Source: CAYONP01 sp964405335 (GTDB lineage Bacteria; Armatimonadota; UBA10988). From it: a DNA stretch of 46,395 nt. A program made the translations under genes and the position numbers. The DNA is taken from positions 1 through 46,395 of the forward strand of contig CAYONP010000042.1 of the NCBI GenBank assembly GCA_964405335.1, written 5' to 3'. Of the stretch, positions 24,284-32,090 are shown in pieces; positions within the stretch are counted from its first letter, which is position 1, and each line of letters opens with the position of its first letter. Below the pieces are notes generated by a model. The model was not told the origin of the DNA. It did not search any database and saw only the letters and a list, made by a program, of their open reading frames with translations.

Positions 24284-25440
24284 CCTGCGGCCCCCGGCGC
24301 GAACAAGACACAGACCGGCGCCGGCACCGGCACCTCGGGCCCCGTGCGGCTCAGCGCGCCGGTCGCCGGGTCGACCGCGAAGACGACCAGGTTGTCGCCC
24401 TCCTGGTTGGCGGCGATACACCAGGCGCCGTCAGGCGTCAGCGCGAAGTTGCGCGGCGTCCGACCGCCGGTCGACTCCCAGCCGGCCGTCGTCAGTCGGC
24501 CGGTCGCCTGGTCGACCGAGTAGATTGCCAGGCTATCGTGTCCCCGGTTGCTGCCGTAGACGAATCGGCCGTTCGGGTGCGCATGCACATCGGCGCAGTG
24601 GCTGCGGCCGTCGTAGTCGTCGGGCAGCGTCGAGAGGTGATGGATCTCGCTCAGACTGCCCGCCGCGGCGTCGTAGGCAAAGGCGGTCATGGTCGAGTCG
24701 AGCTCGTTGATCACGTAGGCGAACCGACCCGACGGGTGCAGCGCGAAGTGACGCGGCCCGGCGCCGGCGTGGGTTACCGCGTGCGGCGGCTCGTGCGGGG
24801 TCAGCGTGCCGGCCGCGGGGTCCAGGTCGTAGAGCAGCACCTGGTCGAGGCCCAGGTCGCAGACGAAGGCCAGCCGGCCGGTCACATCGAGGTTGATCGA
24901 GTGCGCGTGCGGTCCCTCCTGCCGCTGTGGATTGACCGACTTGCCTTCGTGCTGCACGACACAACTCGGCGCCGCCAGCGAACCGTCGTCGCCGATCGGG
25001 TGAACCGCCACGTTGCCGCCCGAGTAGTTGGCGGTGAGCAGCACCGCGCCGGTTGGGTCGACCGTCAGGTGGCACGGCGCGCCACCGTGCGTCGGCTGCT
25101 GGCCGAGCAGCGTCAGTGCGCCGCCGGCACCGACCGCCAGCGCCGCCACCGCCCCGCCGCGGGTGCCGTTGAAGTTGCCGATCTCGCTGACCGAATAGAG
25201 CCACCGGCCGCTCGGGTGGAGCGCGAGGAACGATGGATTGGTCAGCTCGGCGGTCTCGCCGGTGAGGGTCAGGGCGCCGCCGGCCGGGTCGAATTCGGCG
25301 ATATAGATGCCGCGGCTGTCGCGCTGTGAGTAGGTGCCGATGTAGACCCGCATGGTGCCTCCCGCCTGGTCAGCCCGCGCCCAGGCCGCGGTCACTGCGA
25401 CCGCGGCGGCGCCGCCGATGAACGCACGTCGATCGGGCAC
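24280..25440 (-). CDS. Tat-exported 6-phosphogluconolactonase-type beta-propeller lactonase
   Basis: The 386-residue protein starts at GTG 25440 with a Tat-like leader (PDRRAFIGGAAAVAVTAAWA). The seven-bladed lactonase_7 (YbhE) pattern follows: MRVYIGTYSQRDSRGIYIAEFD, NPSFLALHPSGRWLYSVSE, PCHLTVDPTGAVLLTANYSGGNV, HAHSINLDVTGRLAFVCDLGLDQV, GPRHFALHPSGRFAYVINELDSTM and TPRNFALTPDGAWCIAANQ. Family members hydrolyse 6-phosphogluconolactone or other lactones; export argues for a free sugar lactone. It could make the aldonate used by RhmD; inference only. Confidence 0.88.
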   Translation of the reverse strand: MPDRRAFIGGAAAVAVTAAWARADQAGGTMRVYIGTYSQRDSRGIYIAEFDPAGGALTLTGETAELTNPSFLALHPSGRWLYSVSEIGNFNGTRGGAVAALAVGAGGALTLLGQQPTHGGAPCHLTVDPTGAVLLTANYSGGNVAVHPIGDDGSLAAPSCVVQHEGKSVNPQRQEGPHAHSINLDVTGRLAFVCDLGLDQVLLYDLDPAAGTLTPHEPPHAVTHAGAGPRHFALHPSGRFAYVINELDSTMTAFAYDAAAGSLSEIHHLSTLPDDYDGRSHCADVHAHPNGRFVYGSNRGHDSLAIYSVDQATGRLTTAGWESTGGRTPRNFALTPDGAWCIAANQEGDNLVVFAVDPATGALSRTGPEVPVPAPVCVLFAPGAAG

Positions 25441-25705
25441 GGTCCGCTCCGTCTGCGCGGGAGTGTAGCGTGAATCGGGTAGCCTGGCGAGGTTGATCCG
25501 CGGCCGGCTCACTGGCTTGAACTCGGACGCTCCGGACGAGGGTGTCCATCCCGCCGCGGTCGCCGCGTCAGCCCATTCGACGTTGGAGTTCGCGGTAGAC
25601 GGCGTCGTAACGGTGGTCGACGGGGGTGGTTTCCATCGGCGCATCGTCGGACATGCGGCCCTGAGAGGATCGGCAGACCCGCGATGGTGTAGCCGGCGCG
25701 AATGC
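25441..25705. other. Intergenic region with one possible small ORF
   Basis: No recognised gene. A 28-residue frame on the minus strand (25568-25654; MSDDAPMETTPVDHRYDAVY, then RELQRRMG) has ordinary-looking composition and could be the start of a broken gene, but it has no family match by eye. No RNA or repeat was recognised. Confidence 0.3.
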
Positions 25706-26170
25706 CTATAGCTCAAGCAGCCACCGCACGAAGGCTGGAGTCCGGATCCAGTGCACGCTCAGAGCGGAGCACACGTCGGGAATGTGTGGGCGCTTCGCCT
25801 CAGCCGCGCGAGGCCGTTCGTCGGTAACTACAGTGCCACCGGTAGTCACGGCATGCGCGATCACGTAAGGATCTGCCTTCTGAGAGGTGGCTTGTGGGTC
25901 AACCAGCCTGCACCAATCCGGGTGCGTCATTATCTGCTGAACGACAGCCAGCTCTGCAGCTCCTGTCGGACGGACTAGCTCTTTCCGCGATCTCAGCCAG
26001 GCCAGGAGGCTTGCCTCTTTGTACTCGTCCCGCACTTGCCGACAGACGAACAGCTGGCCGTCGGAGCCTGCGCTCTGAAAGGCCTCCCACACCTGCGGGA
26101 AGAGGTCTGGTGGGTAGTTCACCTGCCACATCACGATGAGGACGTTGGTGTCGATGCTGAAGGGGGTCAC
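25706..26170 (-). CDS. DUF4411 PIN-like putative toxin nuclease
   Basis: The 154-residue protein matches DUF4411, a PIN-like family: FSIDTNVLIVMW with the first acidic residue, YPPDLFPQVWEAF, VCRQVRDEYKEAS with the second, KADPYVIAHAV with the third and GTVVTDERP with the fourth. This arrangement of Asp residues forms the metal site of PIN nucleases. It starts at GTG 26170, which overlaps the stop of the XRE-ImmA/IrrE gene (GTGA), the classic partner of this family, so the two form a probable toxin-antitoxin or defence module. The region has more A/T at third positions than its neighbours, suggesting acquisition by transfer. Confidence 0.85.
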   Translation of the reverse strand: MTPFSIDTNVLIVMWQVNYPPDLFPQVWEAFQSAGSDGQLFVCRQVRDEYKEASLLAWLRSRKELVRPTGAAELAVVQQIMTHPDWCRLVDPQATSQKADPYVIAHAVTTGGTVVTDERPRAAEAKRPHIPDVCSALSVHWIRTPAFVRWLLEL

Positions 26171-27408
26171 GCGACCTCCTTCTCGGCATCAACCTGTCTC
26201 TCGGTTCCCTGGTGTGCAGCTTCCTCGAGCCGCGGTAAGTGCCGCACTTGCAGACCCACCATGGCCTCGAACTCCGACGCAGAGAGCCGCCCTTCAGCAA
26301 AGGCGTCCAGCACGAGGGATGAGAACGCCCGCCCATGCCGCGCGACAGCAACGATGGCTGGTGGCGGACCGCCGCCCGAACTGCGCTTCTCACCCATACG
26401 GCGCCAGTCGTCTGTGATCCGCCGATGTTGCTCCTGGTGTGCCTCCCAGTCGAGCAGGCCCAGGTCCAGTAGTCTCCGGGCGAGCGCGCCACGACTGACA
26501 GAGAACTGCCGCGCCAGATCTCGAATAGCAGTCTCAGCTTCGGCGGGCGACATTTGGGCGCCGTTCCAGCCAATCGCCTCGACCGACGACCGGAGGGCCT
26601 CGGCAGGAAGTAGCACTGCGGCTGCGGTGAGGTTGCATTGGACCTCGGTCGAGACCGGCTGCGCTTCCGCTGACTCCAGCGGAGGCCGTTCCCATCCAGA
26701 CACGCCCGGCCGACCAACAAAAAGGTGGACGACTTCGTGGATCAGAGTGAATATACGACCATGCAGCGTGTCTGAGCCGTTCAGGGCGATTGCGGGAGCA
26801 TACGGATCGACAAGGGCGAACCCGCGCATCTCCAGGGGCTCGACGACCCACTCCCTGCGGATGCCTGACTGAAAGATCAGCACTCCAGCCCGCTCCGTGG
26901 CTGCCTTCCAGGCTGCGAGTGCGGCCGCTGGCCCGTGCCACGACCGCTGTTCGACGTCGCTGACCCCGAGGTGTTGGCGGATGGCGTGTGCCAGCTGCCC
27001 GACGGGCTGGCCAAGGCGTGCCGATCCGACCCACCCAAGGAACCGCGCGCCGAGCTCCTCACGCTCCTCTCGAGCCCACTGCTGTCTAGTCCTGACGTAA
27101 CGCAGGAACGACCTAAGCTGAGGTGACCACTCTGAAGTGATGCCTTCCGGGAGCTGCCGGAAGTCCGGAGGATCTTGCGGTTCGGGCGGAGGTGCGGGCA
27201 GGAAGAACGCCGCTGACGGACGCCGGCAGGCCTTGGCGACACGCTCCAGCTGCGCCAGACTGGGATGGGCCGTACCGCGTTCCCACCCGAGATAGATCGC
27301 CTCGGAAACGCCGGCCTTTTTCGCCGCGTCAGCCACGACCAGGCCCGCGCTCGTGCGGGCCCAGCGCAACACCTCGCCGGTGATGAATGCCGTCGGACTG
27401 CTGGCCAT
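26167..27408 (-). CDS. XRE HTH plus ImmA/IrrE metallopeptidase, partner of DUF4411
   Basis: The 413-residue protein joins an N-terminal XRE helix-turn-helix (about 10-70: VLRWARTSAGLVVADAAKKA, GVSEAIYLGWERGTAHPSL) to an ImmA/IrrE domain with the zinc motif H224-E-V-V-H228 in IFTLIHEVVHLFVG. The C-terminal 100 residues are helical and Arg-rich and contain FSVSRGALARRLLDLGLL. ATG 27408 is chosen because it precedes the HTH; the frame opens 11 codons earlier. It likely represses the operon and controls or cleaves a partner. The base composition is visibly lower in GC than the flanking genes. Confidence 0.88.
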   Translation of the reverse strand: MASSPTAFITGEVLRWARTSAGLVVADAAKKAGVSEAIYLGWERGTAHPSLAQLERVAKACRRPSAAFFLPAPPPEPQDPPDFRQLPEGITSEWSPQLRSFLRYVRTRQQWAREEREELGARFLGWVGSARLGQPVGQLAHAIRQHLGVSDVEQRSWHGPAAALAAWKAATERAGVLIFQSGIRREWVVEPLEMRGFALVDPYAPAIALNGSDTLHGRIFTLIHEVVHLFVGRPGVSGWERPPLESAEAQPVSTEVQCNLTAAAVLLPAEALRSSVEAIGWNGAQMSPAEAETAIRDLARQFSVSRGALARRLLDLGLLDWEAHQEQHRRITDDWRRMGEKRSSGGGPPPAIVAVARHGRAFSSLVLDAFAEGRLSASEFEAMVGLQVRHLPRLEEAAHQGTERQVDAEKEVA

Positions 27409-27530
27409 TGGTCTGTTGCCCGGTGCGATCCACCGTCGCACGCGCCCGATCCGTTCAACGTGCTCACGGGCTCGCGGCGTCGCGTCGATCAGCCGCTCTT
27501 GCAGCCCTCAGGTAGACGCCGCCGCCGCCG

Positions 27531-28571
27531 TCAGGCCGGCACCGGCAGCTCCACCCAGCCGCCGGTCTCGACCGACTGCTCCATCGCCACCACCCATTCC
27601 AGCGCGCGGTAGCCCTCTTCGCCGGGGATCGGGTTCTCGGCCCGGCCGAGAATCGCGTCGACGAAGCCCTGGATCACGCCCAGGCTCCAGGTCTCCTCGG
27701 TGTTCGCCTGCATCGCCGGCACGTCGTAGGTGGTCCGGCCCGTCGGGCTCTTGTGGTAGACCACCACCGGCGCGCCGGGCTCGACGCTGAGCCGCAGCAC
27801 GCCGTGCTCGCAGAAGGCGCTGAAGCTGTTGTCCTCGGTGCCGTGGCAGGTCCACGAGGTGTTGATGGTGCCCAGCGCGCCGTTGTCGAACTCGACCAGC
27901 GCCTGGCTGTTGTCCTCGACAGTCCCGCTCTTCTCGAGCGTCGCCTTGTGGGCGATGATCCGCTTCGCCTCGAGGCCGGTCAGGAAGCGGACCAAGTCGC
28001 ACTTGTGCACGCCCAGGTCGGCCAGCGGGCCGAAACCCGAGATGCTCTTGTTGAAGAACCACTCGCTGGTCTTGCTCCAACCCTCAGGGCCGGGATGCGC
28101 GAAGGTCGTCTGGATGTGGTAGATGCGCCCCAACACGCCGGACTGGAGCACCTCGCGGGCGACCTTGTGCGAGCCGCTGTAGCGCTGGCTCTGGTCGATC
28201 ATGAGCACCCGGCCGACCCGCTCGGCGGTATCGATCATCTTCCGCGCGTCGCCGAGGGTGAGCGCCATCGGCTTCTCGCACAGCACGTGGACGCCCGCTT
28301 CGAGCGCCTTGAGGGTCACCTCGGCGTGGAGGAAGTTGCGCTCGCAGACGCTGATCGCCTCGACCCCGCTGGCCAGGAAGGCGTCGAGGTCGTCGTAGAA
28401 GCGGACGCCCTGCGGCTCGTACTTCGCCACCTGGTCGGCGCAGAAGCTGAGGTCGCCGTTGTACATCGCGACCAGCTCGCAGTCGGGCGAGGCGAGGTAC
28501 TCACCGATGTGCAGTACCTTCGCGATTTGCCCCACGCCGGCAATCCCAACCTTCAGCTTCCGCGCCATCAT
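27531..28571 (-). CDS. Gfo/Idh/MocA-family NAD(P)-dependent oxidoreductase
   Basis: The 346-residue protein has an N-terminal Rossmann motif (KVGIAGVGQIAKVLHIGEYL), the VHVLCEKPMAL segment with the E-K-P signature near residue 98, and the C-terminal half with DLGVHKCDLVRFLTG, which holds the conserved D and H of the catalytic region. These enzymes oxidise or isomerise sugars and inositols. The start is ATG 28571 or 28568, with GAAGGAG just upstream. It is a singleton; the nearby sugar-binding lipoprotein hints at carbohydrate use. Confidence 0.9.
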   Translation of the reverse strand: MMARKLKVGIAGVGQIAKVLHIGEYLASPDCELVAMYNGDLSFCADQVAKYEPQGVRFYDDLDAFLASGVEAISVCERNFLHAEVTLKALEAGVHVLCEKPMALTLGDARKMIDTAERVGRVLMIDQSQRYSGSHKVAREVLQSGVLGRIYHIQTTFAHPGPEGWSKTSEWFFNKSISGFGPLADLGVHKCDLVRFLTGLEAKRIIAHKATLEKSGTVEDNSQALVEFDNGALGTINTSWTCHGTEDNSFSAFCEHGVLRLSVEPGAPVVVYHKSPTGRTTYDVPAMQANTEETWSLGVIQGFVDAILGRAENPIPGEEGYRALEWVVAMEQSVETGGWVELPVPA

Positions 28572-28703
28572 CTGCTCCTTCGTCGGCGAACCCGGGGAGT
28601 CTAATCGGTGGCCGATCGCGCGTCAACGCGGCCGACCGTGGGCACGCGGCGAGGTTGGCGGCCACGCAGAACCGCCGCTTACCGCCGCGGGCTGGTTACG
28701 CCG

Positions 28704-28726
28704 AACCCGCCCGCCGGGCGGGTTTC
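28704..28726. terminator. Hairpin with T-run
   Basis: AACCCGCCCG (28704-28713) pairs with CGGGCGGGTT (28715-28724), ending in TTTC on the plus strand and preceded by AA on the other strand. It lies upstream of the small membrane protein gene and could end plus-strand transcripts; its source gene is unclear, so it may also be a repeat arm. Confidence 0.4.
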
Positions 28727-28734
28727 GTGTTCGC

Positions 28735-28758
28735 AGCCACGGGTTTCAACCCGTGGCT
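28735..28758. repeat. 24-bp palindrome AGCCACGGGTT..AACCCGTGGCT
   Basis: An 11-bp perfect inverted repeat around TC. It stands beside the hairpin at 28704 in the gap between the oxidoreductase and the prepilin operon. Palindromes of this sequence type recur widely in several GC-rich phyla (recollection, not searched); only one copy occurs in this window. Confidence 0.5.
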
Positions 28759-28811
28759 CCACCCGATCGGGCAAACAGCCGCTCCGGCGCTGGTCGGCGG
28801 CAATGGCCGAC

Positions 28812-28840
28812 TTGCAGGAGGGTTTTGGATGTGCTATACG
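28812..28840 (+). promoter_or_regulatory. Sigma70-type promoter for the small membrane protein/prepilin operon
   Basis: TTGCAG (28812-28817) and TATACG (28835-28840) are separated by 17 bp. The predicted transcript begins near 28847, about 40 nt before the TTG start at 28886. Confidence 0.55.
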
Positions 28841-28885
28841 AACCCAGTGCGAGGGCGCGCGAGGCAAGCGCGCAGGAGGTCCGAG

Positions 28886-29128
28886 TTGGCCGAGGCAGGT
28901 GAGAAGAAGCCGATCCTAATCATCGCCGTGGTGGTGATTGTGGTCGCCTTGGTGGCCATCTTCATGAGCTCGCGGGGCGGGGACGAGGCGACCGTGACCG
29001 AAACCGAGCAGCAGTTGCAGCCGTTGACGCCCGAGACGGCGGGGAGCCTGATCCCACCGAGCGGTTCGACGCAACCGGGCGGGCCGATGACGCCCCTGGA
29101 AGGGCCGGCGGCGCCGGACGGGAACTGA
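28886..29128 (+). CDS. Small single-pass membrane protein upstream of the prepilin
   Basis: An 80-residue protein with a TTG start at 28886, chosen because AGGAGG (28874-28879) lies 6 nt upstream. A short charged N-terminus (AEAGEKKP) precedes a transmembrane helix (ILIIAVVVIVVALVAIFM) and a periplasmic acidic, Pro/Gly-rich tail. The arrangement suggests a bitopic protein, N-in. It lies 62 nt before the prepilin gene and 45 nt downstream of a promoter-like site. No family recognised; a role in pilus or pseudopilus assembly is a guess from context. Confidence 0.6.
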   Translation: MAEAGEKKPILIIAVVVIVVALVAIFMSSRGGDEATVTETEQQLQPLTPETAGSLIPPSGSTQPGGPMTPLEGPAAPDGN

Positions 29129-29159
29129 GGCACCGGCGACGATCGATCGCACAACAGAT

Positions 29160-29176
29160 CGCCGCGTCGCGCGGCG
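29160..29176 (+). promoter_or_regulatory. Hairpin next to the prepilin ribosome site
   Basis: CGCCGCG (29160-29166) pairs perfectly with CGCGGCG (29170-29176) around TCG, directly before AGAGGAG (29177-29183) and the ATG at 29191. It may protect the mRNA or tune initiation. Confidence 0.4.
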
Positions 29177-29190
29177 AGAGGAGCACTCCT

Positions 29191-29886
29191 ATGATGAGAA
29201 GACGACCGGGTTTCACGCTGATCGAGTTGCTGGTGGTCATCGCCATCATTGCAATCCTGGCGGCCATCCTCTTCCCGGTCTTCGCCAAGGCACGCGAGAA
29301 GGCGCGCCAGACGAGCTGCCTGAGCAACCAGAAGCAGATCTCGCTGGCCATGATGCAGTACAACACCGACTACGACGGCCGGTGGGTGTCGGTCTACGAT
29401 GACGCGGTCGGCCGCATCATCTGGGCCTCGAAGCTCGATCCGTACACCAAGAACCGGCAGATCTACGTCTGTCCGTCGTCGAACGCCAGCGCCGATCCGG
29501 CCGCCGGACAGGTCTGGCCGAACAACCTGATGCGCATCCGCTACAGCATGAACATGCGGCACGGGGTTCACTTCCCCGAGGGCACCAACCAGACCGGCGG
29601 GCTGCCCTATCCGCTGAACGAGTCGCGGTTTGCCTACGTGGCCGACACCGGGGTGGTGTTCGAATCGAGCAACGCCTGGTGGAACCACTGGCACCCGACC
29701 GCCGGCGGCGCCTGGAGCCAGACCGCCTACACCAGTGAGGGCGAGCTGTACCTCATCGGTGCGCTGGGCGAGACGTTCTACCCGTGGCACAACGGCGGTC
29801 TCAACATCGCCTTCGCCGACGGGCACGCCAAGTTCCGCACCACGCAGAGCATGGTCCAGGACGTCAAGCTGTTCCAGGTCCTCTAG
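29191..29886 (+). CDS. Type IV prepilin-like protein with H-x9-DG motif
   Basis: The 231-residue protein has the prepilin cleavage and methylation motif (RRPGFTLIELLVVIAIIAIL) followed by LFPVFAKAREKARQTSC, the pseudopilin form typical of Armatimonadota. It ends with WHNGGLNIAFADGHAKF, the H-x9-DG motif of DUF1559-type proteins. The Gly before FTLIE is the expected peptidase site, with F1 becoming the methylated residue. It starts at ATG 29191 (alternatively 29194) after AGAGGAG. These families are often highly paralogous; type II secretion or surface-layer roles are both possible. Confidence 0.92.
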   Translation: MMRRRPGFTLIELLVVIAIIAILAAILFPVFAKAREKARQTSCLSNQKQISLAMMQYNTDYDGRWVSVYDDAVGRIIWASKLDPYTKNRQIYVCPSSNASADPAAGQVWPNNLMRIRYSMNMRHGVHFPEGTNQTGGLPYPLNESRFAYVADTGVVFESSNAWWNHWHPTAGGAWSQTAYTSEGELYLIGALGETFYPWHNGGLNIAFADGHAKFRTTQSMVQDVKLFQVL

Positions 29887-29950
29887 CCTCGGAGCGAAGA
29901 GTCGCCAGGCCGGGCGCACCGGCGCCCGGCCGGCGGCTTTGGGGCCAAGC

Positions 29951-30127
29951 GGTACGGCGCGCATTCCACGCCGCCGCGAACGACGGACCGCCGGCGTCCC
30001 CGCCGGCCATGGTAGGGCGCGCCATGCGCGCCGCTGCGAACGACGGACCGCCGGCGTCCCCGCCGGCCGACGAAGCGAACCCGCGCGCAATGGCGCGCAA
30101 TGGCGCGTTCGGCGACTGCGCCCTACC
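29951..30127. repeat. 60-bp tandem GGTAGGG-capped repeats, family C
   Basis: Two 60-bp units (29951-30010 and 30011-30070) share CCGC(C/T)GCGAACGACGG and CCGCCGGCGTCCCCGCCGG. The second starts GGTAGGGCGCGCC-ATG-CGCGCC, the cap plus palindrome seen in other families. A third, degenerate part ends with the inverted cap GCGCCCTACC (30118-30127), which contains the stop codon of moaC. It fills the gap between the prepilin and moaC. Confidence 0.7.
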
Positions 30128-30644
30128 GCCGGTAGTCCTCTTTGCCCCCCGCCTTCTCCACCAGCACTACCCCTGTGATCTCCATCGCCCGGTCCACCGC
30201 CTTGGCCATGTCGTAGATGCACAGTGCCGCGCCGGCGACCGCCGTTAGCGCCTCCATCTCGACGCCGGTCACCGCCCGGACCCGCGTGCGGGCGGTGATC
30301 AGCACCGCCGCGGCCGGCTGGCCGGCGGTGTGCGGGATGCGTGGCTCGGCGGCCGCGTCGTCGATCGGCTCCAGCTCCACCTCGACCGAGGCGAGCGGCA
30401 ACGGGTGGCAGAGGGGGATTAGCTCGCTGGTCCGCTTGGCCGCCATGATGCCGGCCAGGCGGGCGGTGGCGAACAGATCGCCCTTGGGCAGATTGCCGGC
30501 TCGGACCAGCGCCAGCGTGGACGGCTGCATCAACACCGCGCCGCGGGCGGTCGCGCGGCGGTCGGTCGGCCGCTTGTCGCCGACGTCGACCATCCGTGCG
30601 GCGCCCTGCTCGTCGAGGTGCGTCAGCCGCGGGGGTTCGCTCAT
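30123..30644 (-). CDS. moaC: Cyclic pyranopterin monophosphate synthase MoaC
   Basis: The 173-residue product carries the MoaC signatures: LTHLDEQGAARMVDVGDK, KRTSELIPLCHPLPLASVEV with the conserved His, GVEMEALTAV with the paired Glu, and IYDMAKAVDR with the Asp and Lys (counterparts of E. coli H77, E112, E114, D128 and K131). It converts the MoaA product to cPMP in molybdenum cofactor synthesis, as a hexamer. Its ATG overlaps the upstream sugar-binding gene's stop (ATGA). The stop codon is provided by an adjacent repeat. The C-terminus (EKAGGKEDYRR) is of normal length. Confidence 0.95.
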   Translation of the reverse strand: MSEPPRLTHLDEQGAARMVDVGDKRPTDRRATARGAVLMQPSTLALVRAGNLPKGDLFATARLAGIMAAKRTSELIPLCHPLPLASVEVELEPIDDAAAEPRIPHTAGQPAAAVLITARTRVRAVTGVEMEALTAVAGAALCIYDMAKAVDRAMEITGVVLVEKAGGKEDYRR

Positions 30645-31948
30645 TGCAGCGCGCTGTCGGCGCAGGTGTCCAGGTCGGCGGCCACCTGCCCGGCGTCGCC
30701 GAGCTGGTTGATCAACGTCGTCTCGGCGGTTTCGAGGCACTCGCGCACGGTCTGCCAGCCGGCCACATTCGGCTCGGGCCGGGCGATCGGGATGAGGTCG
30801 AAGGCGACGCGGTTGCGCGGATGCTCGGCGAAGAAGGCGGTCAGCTCGTCGGTCTCGGCGGCGCTGTGGCGCACCGGCAGGTAGCCGGTAACCTGCGCCC
30901 AGTGGGTGGTCACCTCGCGCGAGCTGAAGTACTGGATGAACTGCCAGGCCAGCCGTTCGCGCTCGGGGGTCGAGCGGAGGATGCAGATGTTGGCGCCGAA
31001 CAGCACCGTGCCCTGCTCGCGGCCCGGCCCCGCCGGCATGGCGGCCATGCCCCACTCGAACTTGTCGCCGACCAGCTCGGCGATGTAGGGCCGCGCCGTC
31101 GACGAGCGGAAGAACATCGCGCACTGCTCGTTGGCGAAGTCGTTGTTCTGGTCGCCGCGCTCGCTGACCTGATAGCCCAGGCCCTCGTCATAGAGCGTCT
31201 CGAGCACGCGCAGCGCATCCACCGCCGCGGGCGCCTCGAAGGCCGCGCTGCCGTCGGCCTTGAGCAGCTCGCCGCCGAAACTCATGACCATGCCGTCGAG
31301 GGTCGAGGCATCGACCGAGGCGGCGTAGGGCGTGATGCCGTGCTTGGCCTTGACCGCGCGGCAGGCGGCGAGGAACTCGTCCCAGGTAGTCGGCACGCCG
31401 ACGCCCGCCTGATCGAGCATGGTCTTGTTGTAGTAAAGCAGCAGCACGCTGGTGGTGAATGGGAACGAGAGCAGTTGGCCGTCGAACTGGGCGAAGCGGT
31501 TGCGCTCGAGGAAGCTGGCGAAGATGTCAGCCTGGTCGTCGTCGCTGAGGCCGATCTCGCGGTCGGCGGCAAGGTCGTCGAGCGGCCGGACGATGTCGGC
31601 GGTCATGTAGTCGGCGAGCATCGACTCATAGGCGACGGCGAGGTCGGGCAGGTCGGCGTGGGCCGGGTCGGCGGCGGAGGCCTTGATCTTGTCGTACAGC
31701 TCCGGATAGCTGCCGACCAACGTGCCTTCGATGGGCGGGCCGCCCGGGTGCGCGGCGTTGAAATCGGCGATGATCTGGTCGAGCGCCGTCTGATTCTCTT
31801 GCGACTGGGTGTGCCAGAAGCGCAGTGGCTTGGCCGTGCCGGCGGAGGTGACCGGCGCCGGACCGGCGGCGGTCGGCTCGGACGATGGCTTACGGCAGGC
31901 GACGAGCGGGAGGGTGAGCAGCAGGCCGGCGAGGATGCAACGGCGCAT
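30641..31948 (-). CDS. Sugar ABC transporter substrate-binding lipoprotein (UgpB/MalE type)
   Basis: The 435-residue protein has a lipoprotein signal (MRRCILAGLLLTLPLVAC, Cys 18), then the family-1 solute-binding pattern: PLRFWHTQSQENQTALDQII, DFNAAHPG, SYPELYDKI, LPDLAVAYESML, LLSFPFTTSVLLLYYNKTML, GVPTTWDEFLAACRAVKAK and GGELLKADG, with YLPVRHSA near the end. It should capture a sugar or glycerol-3-phosphate-type ligand for an ABC importer whose permease and ATPase are not in the window. ATG 31948 starts the lipoprotein signal. It overlaps moaC by 4 nt. Confidence 0.92.
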   Translation of the reverse strand: MRRCILAGLLLTLPLVACRKPSSEPTAAGPAPVTSAGTAKPLRFWHTQSQENQTALDQIIADFNAAHPGGPPIEGTLVGSYPELYDKIKASAADPAHADLPDLAVAYESMLADYMTADIVRPLDDLAADREIGLSDDDQADIFASFLERNRFAQFDGQLLSFPFTTSVLLLYYNKTMLDQAGVGVPTTWDEFLAACRAVKAKHGITPYAASVDASTLDGMVMSFGGELLKADGSAAFEAPAAVDALRVLETLYDEGLGYQVSERGDQNNDFANEQCAMFFRSSTARPYIAELVGDKFEWGMAAMPAGPGREQGTVLFGANICILRSTPERERLAWQFIQYFSSREVTTHWAQVTGYLPVRHSAAETDELTAFFAEHPRNRVAFDLIPIARPEPNVAGWQTVRECLETAETTLINQLGDAGQVAADLDTCADSALQ

Positions 31949-32090
31949 CGACGATCTCCTCGCCGGTATTGTAACCGGAGACGGCACGATCGTCGCCGCC
32001 GGCGCGCCTGCGTGGGCGCATTGAACATGACTGTGTTAACCGCCGTCGATGGCAGCAGCCCCAGCAACTAGGGGAACGAGGAGGCGCGAG

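Noticed and set aside
25568..25654. 28-residue minus-strand small protein
   Set aside because: It has no recognisable family and no strong ribosome site. It is mentioned only as a possible remnant in the intergenic entry.
32029..32073. Leader peptide of 14 codons (MTVLTAVDGSSPSN) before the Gly-rich gene
   Set aside because: No clear ribosome site or attenuator hairpin was found, and the composition is not distinctive.
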